From the NCBI GenBank assembly GCA_904379015.1, contig CAJFHG010000005.1:1-64000 (forward strand): a DNA stretch of 64,000 nucleotides. Direction: 5' to 3'. The notes below the pieces were generated by a model. That model was not told the origin of the DNA and searched no databases. It saw nothing but the letters and a program-made list of their open reading frames with translations. This document shows positions 43,718 through 53,000 of the stretch, in pieces. The stretch is from Candidatus Paralachnospira caecorum (GTDB taxonomy: Bacteria > Bacillota > Clostridia > Lachnospirales > Lachnospiraceae). The position numbers were made by a program, and so were the translations under genes. The stretch's first letter is position 1; each line of letters begins with the position of its first letter.

Positions 43718-45064
43718 TCAGGAATAAAGATTCAGGAACCGGGTCATGATGGTGGCGCATTCAGCGCGGGAGGTGCTGCCCTGGGGATCCAGGAGGGTCT
43801 GGTCATATTTTCCGGAGATCAGTCCGGTCGCCACTGCCCAGCTCATGGCTTCTTCCGCGAAATCCTGTACGTTTGCGGCATCCTGGTAGTGGGCGTAGGA
43901 GGCTCTTTGAGATGTATCCAGTCCAAGATAATTGGCGTAACGGAACATCATGACAGCCATCTGTTCCCGGGTGATGCTGTTCAGGGGATCGAAGCGGCCG
44001 TTGGAATATCCGGTTACGATCCCGGCGTCATTCGCCCAGAGTACGGCGTCCGTATACCAGTCGCCATTTGGCACATCGGGGAAGGTGTTTTCGATGTCAA
44101 CCTCGGGAAGCCCCTCCAGACGGTGGAGCATCAGGGTGAACTCGGCGCGGAGAACCGGGCTTAAGGGTTCAAAAACGGTGCCGTTGTATTTGCCCTGCAT
44201 AATGCCCAGCATGTAAACATATTCCACATAATCATGGAACCATGCGTCTTCCGGTACATCAGGGAAGGTCATGGGCGTATAGGATACGAGATCAACAGTT
44301 GTCTGCAGTCCGTAGCAGGATACGGTCACGGACTGGTATTCGCCCACTCTGGAGGGATCATATCCGCTGCACATCTCCTCCGTCACAGGCAGATAGCAGA
44401 TGCCATGGTCGCATTCGGCGATCAGTACCAGTCCCGCCGCGTCGATGGGTTGGTCGGAGGGCAGGAAGTAATAATACAGATCGGCGCCGTCCACGTAGAT
44501 CCTGTCGGGAGTACAGCCGCCTGTAAACAGCTGGACCCAGAAGGCCGTATATCCGGAGGTGGAGTAAGAGTTTTCCAGATACCCCACTCCCATATGCGTA
44601 TAAAGGGATGACATGATATTCGCGCGGTGGCCGGGGCTGTTGAGCCAGAGGTTCATGACGGTGACCGGATCAATGTTTCCCATGTAGCCGCCGGCGATGT
44701 TTTCTCCGCTGGAGCTCCGCGAGATGCCGGCCTCATCCAGCGCGGTCGAGTAGGAACTGCCGTCCGGTCGCGTATGGTCGAAGTTGAGCGGAAGCTCGTT
44801 TTCGCGTACGTCGGCGGCGGACTGAAGGGCAGAAAAGGTGGAGAGCGGCTGACCGTCGGATGCCATGCGCATTTTATTGGTCAGATACAGGACGGCCCAC
44901 TCATAGTCGGTAAACAGGGCGCTGTCCTCCGCCTGAGCCGTGATCTTCCCCTCTTTTTCGGGAAGGACGACGGGCTCTTTGGCAAAGGCCGTGAGGGATG
45001 ACATCAGAAGAAGCGCGGCGCAGACACAGGCTGCAGCTTTCTTCCAGAAACGATGGATTTTCAT
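43718..45064 (-). CDS. Secreted CAP/SCP-domain protein with three SLH domains
   Basis: 448 residues. Signal peptide (about 1-28), then a bacterial CAP domain (about 52-180) with LNFDHTRPDGSS, GENIAGGYMG and LNSPGHRANIM, the usual CAP pocket residues. A short region of unknown fold follows, then three SLH motifs (about 268-448) with GYSNGRFDPLNSITREQMAV. CAP proteins are secreted and often envelope-associated, with varied or unknown activity. The SLH region resembles those of its neighbours. It has its own minus-strand promoter and is divergent from the CHAP gene. Confidence 0.92.
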   Translation of the reverse strand: MKIHRFWKKAAACVCAALLLMSSLTAFAKEPVVLPEKEGKITAQAEDSALFTDYEWAVLYLTNKMRMASDGQPLSTFSALQSAADVRENELPLNFDHTRPDGSSYSTALDEAGISRSSSGENIAGGYMGNIDPVTVMNLWLNSPGHRANIMSSLYTHMGVGYLENSYSTSGYTAFWVQLFTGGCTPDRIYVDGADLYYYFLPSDQPIDAAGLVLIAECDHGICYLPVTEEMCSGYDPSRVGEYQSVTVSCYGLQTTVDLVSYTPMTFPDVPEDAWFHDYVEYVYMLGIMQGKYNGTVFEPLSPVLRAEFTLMLHRLEGLPEVDIENTFPDVPNGDWYTDAVLWANDAGIVTGYSNGRFDPLNSITREQMAVMMFRYANYLGLDTSQRASYAHYQDAANVQDFAEEAMSWAVATGLISGKYDQTLLDPQGSTSRAECATIMTRFLNLYS

Positions 45065-45103
45065 ACACAGATACTCCTTTCTTTTTTCAGTAATTGTTCG
45101 TTT

Positions 45104-45132
45104 ATTATATCATTTTTTCTGATATCCCGCAA
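45104..45132 (-). promoter_or_regulatory. Promoter of the CAP-SLH gene
   Basis: On the minus strand, TTGCGG (45132-45127), 17 bases, TATAAT (45109-45104). It lies about 40 bases upstream of the ATG. Confidence 0.7.
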
Positions 45133-45155
45133 TGTTTGGGATTTCCATTTCAGGG

Positions 45156-45184
45156 TTGGTTTTTCCCAGATCTCCCTTTATAAT
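45156..45184 (+). promoter_or_regulatory. Promoter of the CHAP-SLH gene
   Basis: TTGGTT (45156-45161), 17 bases, TATAAT (45179-45184), about 40 bases before the TTG start. The two promoters are back to back in a 160-base divergent region. Confidence 0.7.
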
Positions 45185-45224
45185 AAAAACAGCATAAGAA
45201 GTATGACAGAATGGAGGAAAGAAA

Positions 45225-46964
45225 TTGAAGACACACAGGAGGACAGCAAGGATTGCCGCGATGCTGCTGGCGGTCTGCACAGTACTGATGACCATGCCGG
45301 GGGCGGCGGCTCTGGCAGCGGCTCCGGCAGGAATCGCCGGAAACGGGACGGGAGGCGTTTATATCGACGTCAACGTCGATCCTTATACCTATTACGCGCA
45401 GATGCCCACCTGGGGGCAGTACGCCTATACCAGGGAAGGCTGCGCCTGGTATGCCACATCACGGGCGGCGGAGCTTACGGGACAGAGGATTTCTCAGATC
45501 TACAGCGGAGTGAACTGGTACAATTCTCAGTACAGCCGGTATGGATTTTCCAGGGGATCCCAGATCCGGGAAAAATCACTGGCCTGCTATTCCGGACATG
45601 TATCCGTGGTGGAGAAGATCGAAGGGGACCGGGTGCTGGTCAGTGAAGGAGGAATGGCGGGATACAGCGGCGCGGAAAACGGCTATACGGTGCTCCGCTG
45701 GAGGGACATCAGCGAGATGGGAAGCGTCAGCTCTTCTCAGCCGGATACGCTGTTAGGCTATGTATATCTGACGGCGGCGGATACGGAGGCGCCTTCTATT
45801 TCCAATATCCGCGTGACGGATGTGACGAGGGACGGATACACGGTTTCCTGTACAGTGACCGATCATACCGGAGTGGCCTGGGTACAGTTCCCGACTTATT
45901 ATCCCGGAGAAAGTGAGGCAGTCTGGCTCACCGGATCCGTATACGGAAACGAAGCGTCCGTGAGAGTGAGCGCGGACCGGGAGGGCTGGTATATCACTCA
46001 GATTTATGCCGGAGACGCGGCGGGAAATATAGGACGCAGCGAAGGCGCAGAGGAGATCTGGATCGACAGGACAGGTTCTGTCATTACCAATATCCGGGTG
46101 GAGAATGTCACATCGGAGGGCTATACCATCGGCTGCGATATAATAGAAGACGGTGCCAGCGCCCCGGCCGGCGTATACTTTGTGACCTGGACGGAGCGGA
46201 ATGGACAGGATGATCTGGATCCTGACTGGACCAGGTACGGCGCGGAGGCGGTTCAGACGGGGGATCATACCTATCACGCGCAGTTTCAGGTGGACCGCGG
46301 TGAGTATGACGGCGAATACGGCCTTTATAATACGCTGATCTATGTCTGTGATACAGCCGGCAACTGGAGCGCGGCCGGAGTGTCCGGCATATGGGTCAGG
46401 GAAGACAACGGACTTCCCTTCTGGGATATTATGTCCTCCGACTGGTATTATGACGCCGTACAATATGTGTATGACAGAGGGATCATGACGGGAATGGATG
46501 AGAATACCTTCGCGCCGGACAGTGCAGTGGCGCGGGCGCAGCTGGCGCTGATGCTGCACCGGATGGAGGGAACGCCGGAAACGGAGAATGAGAATCTGTT
46601 TCCGGATGTATCAGAGGGAGACTGGTACGCAGAGGCCGTACAATGGGCCAGTGAAGCCGGGATCGTAACAGGCTACAGCAATGGCCGGTTTGGCCCGGCA
46701 GACAGCGTGACCCGTGAACAGCTGGCGGCCATGCTGTACCGCTACGCGGGTTACCTGGGGCTGGATACTTCTGTAAGCGCTCCCTATGACCAGTATCTGG
46801 ACGCCGCAGGCGTGCAGGATTTCGCGAAGGAAGCCATGGGCTGGGCTGTGGGGACCGGAATCATTTCCGGAAAATATGACCAGACCATCCTGGATCCCCA
46901 GGGGAACGCGACCCGGGCAGAATGCGCGACGATGATCAGACGGTTCCTGGAAGGAGCCGCCTGA
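45225..46964 (+). CDS. Secreted CHAP-domain protein with Bsp-like repeats and three SLH domains
   Basis: 579 residues. Start is TTG at 45225, chosen for its GGAGG spacing and for the signal peptide (KTHRRTARIAAMLLAVCTVL). A CHAP amidase/peptidase domain follows (about 45-185) with catalytic Cys in REGCAWYATSRAAEL and His in YSGHVSVVEKIEG. Two GBS_Bsp-like repeats come next (about 190-290, 295-395; SNIRVTDVTRDGYTVSC and TNIRVENVTSEGYTIGC), then three SLH motifs. It is probably an anchored cell-wall hydrolase. Its last 40 bases lie under the open frame of the giant gene, but the giant's true start is at 47030. Confidence 0.93.
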   Translation: MKTHRRTARIAAMLLAVCTVLMTMPGAAALAAAPAGIAGNGTGGVYIDVNVDPYTYYAQMPTWGQYAYTREGCAWYATSRAAELTGQRISQIYSGVNWYNSQYSRYGFSRGSQIREKSLACYSGHVSVVEKIEGDRVLVSEGGMAGYSGAENGYTVLRWRDISEMGSVSSSQPDTLLGYVYLTAADTEAPSISNIRVTDVTRDGYTVSCTVTDHTGVAWVQFPTYYPGESEAVWLTGSVYGNEASVRVSADREGWYITQIYAGDAAGNIGRSEGAEEIWIDRTGSVITNIRVENVTSEGYTIGCDIIEDGASAPAGVYFVTWTERNGQDDLDPDWTRYGAEAVQTGDHTYHAQFQVDRGEYDGEYGLYNTLIYVCDTAGNWSAAGVSGIWVREDNGLPFWDIMSSDWYYDAVQYVYDRGIMTGMDENTFAPDSAVARAQLALMLHRMEGTPETENENLFPDVSEGDWYAEAVQWASEAGIVTGYSNGRFGPADSVTREQLAAMLYRYAGYLGLDTSVSAPYDQYLDAAGVQDFAKEAMGWAVGTGIISGKYDQTILDPQGNATRAECATMIRRFLEGAA

Positions 46965-47029
46965 CAGGACAGGCAGAGAAAAACAGAAAAGGAGGGGAAT
47001 GCCGGGAATCTCTGCCCCGGCCGAGCGAT

Positions 47030-50000
47030 ATGAGAACACACAGACGGATCAGATACAGACTGACAAGCCTGATCCTGGCCGCAGCTTTGCTGTGGGGCCA
47101 GGCACCTCAGGTACAGGCGGCCGGGGATACGGCTGCCGTACGCGATACAGAGGCGGTGCGCGAGACTGCCCGGCTGACTTCTGATACAGAGGCGGAAGAG
47201 GGGACGACACTGGTAATTCCGGACGGCACGACAGAAATCGGGGATTTCGCCTATGCCTATACAACTCAGTATCAGCATGTGATCATACCGGACAGTGTAA
47301 AAAAGATCGGAAAAAACGCGTTCCGGCAGAGCAGTATTGTCAGCGTAGAGATGGGAGACGGTGTAGAAGAAATTGGAGAGAGAGCCTTTTACGGCTGCAG
47401 CCGGCTGACCCGGGCAGAGCTTTCGGAATCCCTGGTTTCTGTTGATTACGCTGCTTTTCAGAGCTGTGAAGCTCTGGAGGAGGTCCGTCTTCCGGCCGGC
47501 CTGAGGACGCTGGGGAGCAGTGCCTTTGAGTATTGCTCATCCCTGAGACGGATCGAACTGCCGGGCGGGCTGAGTGATTTTGACGGCGCGTTCCGCAGCA
47601 GCGGACTGGAGGCGGTGGAGCTGGGAGAAGGAATCACGGAGATTCCTCAGTATGCCTTCTATAATTGTCTGTCTCTGAAGCAGGTGACATTTCCCGGTTC
47701 TCTTGTTTCTGTAGGGGATAACGCCTTCGGATATTCGGGGCTGGAGGAATTGGTCCTTCCGGATACGGTGGAGGTATTGGGAGACTATAGCTTTCAGTCC
47801 TGCAGTCAGCTTACGCGGGTTGTTTTTCCGGAGGGGCTTACGCAGATCGGACAGCAGGCTTTTTATCGATGCGGAAGCCTGACAGAGGTTCTGATCCCTG
47901 ACTCGGTGACGAAGCTCGGAAGACAGGCCTTTGAGGAATGTACCGGGCTCACCTCTCTGGAGATCGGAGACGGTGTCGAGGTGGTCGATTATGATATTGT
48001 GAAGAAATGCAGCGCGCTGAAGGAGCTGACATTGGGAAAATCGGTGCGGACCTTCAATCGGAACCGTGAGCTGTTTGAGGACTGTACCGCGCTGGAACGG
48101 ATCTGGGTGGATGAGGAGAACCCGTATTACCATTCGGATGATCATGGAATGCTCTATGATACGCAGAACAGAATTCTGGTGCAGTGTCCTGCCGCTGTGG
48201 GGGACAGCCGGGTGACGGTTGAGGAAGGAACGGTCCGGATCCGGGATTATGCCTTCAAGTTCTGCTACGAGCTGGAGGAGGTCATCCTTCCCGATACGGT
48301 GACAGAGATCGGGGTTTATGCGTTTGAGGAAAATCACGCGCTGGCGGTGCCCGATTTCCCCGCCGGACTTACGAAGATCGGGAATTATGCCTTTAAAGGC
48401 TGCCGGTCCTTTACGGAGCTGTCTCTGCCGGAGGGACTGGAGTCGATCGGTGAAAGCGCCTTTACGGGCTGTACATCGCTGAACAGGGTGATCATCCCTG
48501 CGGGAACTGTCAGTGTGGGAAGGTATGCCTTTGAGGACTGCCCTGTGACCTATGCGCAGCTTCCCGGAAGCCTGACCGCGTTTGAATATCTCTTTGAACA
48601 CAATACGGATCTGACAGACGTGGTTCTGGAGGAGGGTCTGACATCCGTTGCCCGGAGCGCTTTCCGGGGATGCACGGATCTTGCCCGGGTGGAATTTCCC
48701 CAGAGTCTCACCTCAGTATATTATTACGCCTTTGCCGATTCCGGCCTGACGGAGGCAATTCTTCCCGACAGCGTGACGCGTCTCTGGCCGGGAGCCTTTG
48801 AAAACTGCGTTTCTCTGGAACGGGTGGAATTTCCTTCAGAGCTTCAGGATATCGCGGAGGCGGTATTCCTCGGCGGCGTCAGTCTGACAGAGGCGGATCT
48901 GTCCGGCTGTTCTTCTCTCGGCAGGATCGCCAACCAGGCTTTTGAAAACTGTACGTCCCTTCAGGCGGTCATGCTACCTGAAAATCTGGATACGCTGGGG
49001 AACGGGGCTTTCCGGAACTGCACGTTGCTGAAGGAGCTGACCGTATACAGCGAGAAAGTTTCCCTGGGCCAGTACCGGAGCGCTTTTGAAGGCTGTACTG
49101 CCCTGGAAACGATCCGCGGGATTTCCGGCTCTGCGGCAGAGGACTACGCGGCCGAAATGGGGATTGCCTTTGTTTCCATAGGAGAAGCCAGCGTGCCGGA
49201 GCTGACCGGCATGACGGTCAGCCTGAATCGTTGGAATGAGACCAGCAAGAATGTGGATGTCCGTGTCAGTGTTTCCGGGGAATCCGTGTATGAGGCGGCC
49301 GTTCTGGAGTATTCCCATGACGGAATCCGGTTTGAGGAGTATGAGCGGCAGGATGACAATGATGAACGGCAGCATATCTGGCGGATGATCATCGACGGGC
49401 CGGATTATGACAGACTGTATCTGCGGGTGGTCCTTTACAATGATACGGCGTCGGCCGTGTCGGAAACGGCAGAGCTGGAAATTGATACGGAACGTCCGCC
49501 TGTGCCGGGGAACTTTACGGCGTCGGCGGATGAATCCTATATCCATCTGGGATGGAGCTACAATGAAGTGCCTTCCGATTTCGGAGAATTCCGCGTTTAT
49601 CGTGGGCTCTCCCCCGATGGGCCCTTCGAGCAGATCGGCGCCCTGCGTTCGATCGGATTTTATGATACGGATATTGAGACGGGTGGTACTTATTATTATT
49701 ACATGACCGCTGTGGATCAGTGGGGGCATATATCAGAGCAGACACCGGTCATTTCGGAAACGTATCTGGATGAGGAAGCGCCCTATGTCTCTTCGTCCAC
49801 GCCCGGCGAGAACGAGACGCAGTATGAGAGCATGCGTCTGGGATTCGGCGCCGGCGACAACTGGAGACTTGCATCGGCGCGTCTTTCCTTCAGACGGCAG
49901 GGAACAGAATCGTATACGCTGCTTTCTGAGTATGAACTGTCCGGAAAATCGGACACCTTCTACTATAACTGGGATATCAGCGGTCTGGAAAGCGGATATT

Positions 50001-53000
50001 ACGAGGTTTTGGTGGAGCTGACAGACGGAAGCGGCCTGACGGGGCGCTATACCTATACCTTCGCGGTGGAACAGTACGAAGAAATGCAGACACCGCAGCC
50101 GGAAGCCGTCAGCGGATTCAAAGAGGTGTCCCTTACCTGGGATGCCTGTGTGAGCGACAGACTGCTGGCGGGGTACGCGGTTTACCGGCAGCCGGCGGAC
50201 GGATCGGGAAGCCTGGTGAAGGTGGCCGAGGTCCGGGAGCCGGAATATACGGATCGTGTGAATCCGGGAAGTTATGATTATGTGGTGGAAGTGCGCAATA
50301 TTTTCGGGGACCGGTTAAGAGGAGCTCTGATCACGGCGGACTCCCTGTCCAATGACAGCGAACCTCCGAAGGCGCTGGCGTCTCCCGGGGAGGCGAAGGT
50401 GTGGCCGGGCGCGGCAGTTTCCTTTGACGCGTCGGCATCCTCGGACAACGATGAGATCCTGTCCTGGCACTGGGACTTCGGAGACGGCAGCGAGGCGGAA
50501 GGCGTCGCGGCGGAGCATGTTTATGAGGAAAAGGGAAGCTTTGAGGCAGTGCTGACCGTGACGGATGTTTCCGGAAATGCTTCCGCGTTCGCGATTCCTG
50601 TGGAGGTGGCGGAACCCGACGCGGCTTCCGGCAAACGGGCCGTAGCCCTGACCGTGACGGACGACAGCACGGGAGAGGTCATAAGCGGAGCGCAGCTGAT
50701 CCTGGAGAAAGCAGACGGGGCGCCGGCTTCCGCCGCCTCGGTGACGGCGGTGACCGATGAAAACGGAAATGCTTCTGTGGTGCTGGACGGCGATCAGACC
50801 TACCGTATGGTCGTGGTCAAGCAGAACAGCGAGTATCAGGCGGAGGAACGGGAGCTTTATGTGGAGCCGCCGACGGATGATCCGGAGCCCCAGAAGGAGG
50901 ATGTTGCTTTAAGCCGCGTCCATTTTCTGGTGGGAGAGCTGACCGCGAAGGAGCTTTCGGCGGAAGAGATCGCGGATGCCGGCATCGATACGGAGGATCC
51001 CATGAACCGGGAGGTCACAGAGTTTACGCTGGTGCTGGTCTATCAGAAAGAAGAACCTGTCACCCTGCCCATCACCTATTATGTGAACGGCGCGGGCGGC
51101 ATCGTGGAGGGCGCCGGCTCCGGCTGGACAGCCACCGACGGCCCGGGCTCCGGATTTGCCGGGAGCGTTTCTTCCGGCGGAAAGAAAAGCGCCTATTATG
51201 TGGCGGGAGTCGCGAAGGATGCTCACGATACGACTTATGTAATGGTGGTGAACGGCGGGATCAGCTGGCTCAAGCAGATGTTCGAGGTCTCGCTGGTGGT
51301 CGTCAATACTTCGGAGGAGGACTGGGTTGAGGGCGCCTCCGCGACTCTGAATCTGCCGGAGGGCATGTCCCTGGCCGGCATGACGGAGGAAGCGGGAGAG
51401 CAGACCATGTCCATTGCTCTCGACAGGCTCGGGCCGGGCGAGCAGAAAAACGCCACCTGGTATGTGCGCGGGGACGAGCCGGGCAGTTATGACCTGAGCG
51501 CCGACGTGACCGGGACTTATTATCCGGAACCGGCGGAGAATTTCCGGGTGCGCTTTGCCACAGCGCAGCCGGTGGAGGTCGTGGATACTTCAGACGCCCT
51601 GTCTCTCCATGTGGGGAATATTCCGAGACACGCGGCCAACGGACAGGCTTATCCGTTGACCTTTACTCTGACCAACAATTCGGACAGAACGCTGAACTAT
51701 GTCAACCTGTCCTTAAAATCGGACCATCTGGACAAAACCTTTGAGGTTACAACGCTGGAGCCCGGGCAGAGCGAGACCTTTGAATACAATCTTGTGATCC
51801 TGGCCGAAGGCGAGGAGCTCGATACAGAGCTGAAGCTCAGGGACGTCATTTATGTGTGCGGCGGACGGATCCCGATCACCTTCAGCTACAGTCCGGAAGC
51901 TTATGACGTGCTTCAGCATGAGATGAGTCTTTATACCGATGAGGAGGAACCGGTCAAGGTAGAACGCTTCCGTTACAGCATGGGAAGTTATTCCTTTGAA
52001 ACCAGGGATGAAACCAGCACAGGCTATGATCATCTGTATCTTCGTTCCCAGGTGACAAACCCCATCCCTGAGGGCGGGGTCGGCTCGAGGGCGGAAAACG
52101 TATCTGTGAAGATTACGGCTCCGGAGGGATTCAGCTTCCGGGAATATGAGATCGTGACGGAATATGAATACACGATTGATGCCATTGAGATCGGGGCTTC
52201 CAGTCCGGTCCGTGAAATCGATCTTTATCCGATCTACCATGCGGAGGGAGATCTGCCGGAAGAAGCAGAATTTTCGTATCAGATCCGGGCCGACAGAAGA
52301 CAGGAGCTGGCAGATACTTATGCGGTGCCTGTGGAGATCAATCCGGATATGGGCAGGATCCCTTACCGCGCCACGGCGGCGGTATCCTCCCGTGTCACCT
52401 CAGAGGCTGTGTGGGGACAGGATGATCTGGGGTATTATCCCAATCAGTTCGCGGAGAGCTTCGCAGAGTCTTCCACTTCCTACCGCAGGGGCATCGCGGC
52501 GCTTTCTCTTTACCTGAGTTCTTCTGTGTACCGCTATGACGATATCAGAGAAGCGCTTTTGAATCTGGGATTTTTCGATATTCAGGGATACGCGTTCAAT
52601 CCGGCTGATACGGACGAGGTTCAGGAGACCCTGGATCAGGACAGCGTCGCGAATGTGGTCGCGTCGAAGAAACTCATCATAGACGGAGAGGTATGCGTCC
52701 TTGTCGCGGTCATCGTGAGAGGCACGGTAGGACAGGAATGGTACGGGAATTTCAATGTGGGAACCGGAAGCGAGCACGCAAGCTTCTATCAGTCCTGTCT
52801 GGATGTGGAGGAACGGCTTGCCGGATATATGAGCGAGGCCGGGATACCGAGGGAGAAAACAAAGCTTCTGGTTACCGGCCACAGCAGAGGCGCGGCGGCG
52901 GCGAATCTTCTGGCGGCAGAGCTTGACGGATCGCTCACATACGCGGATCAGGAAGATATTTATGTCTATACCTACGCGACGCCGAATGTGACCAGAAAGA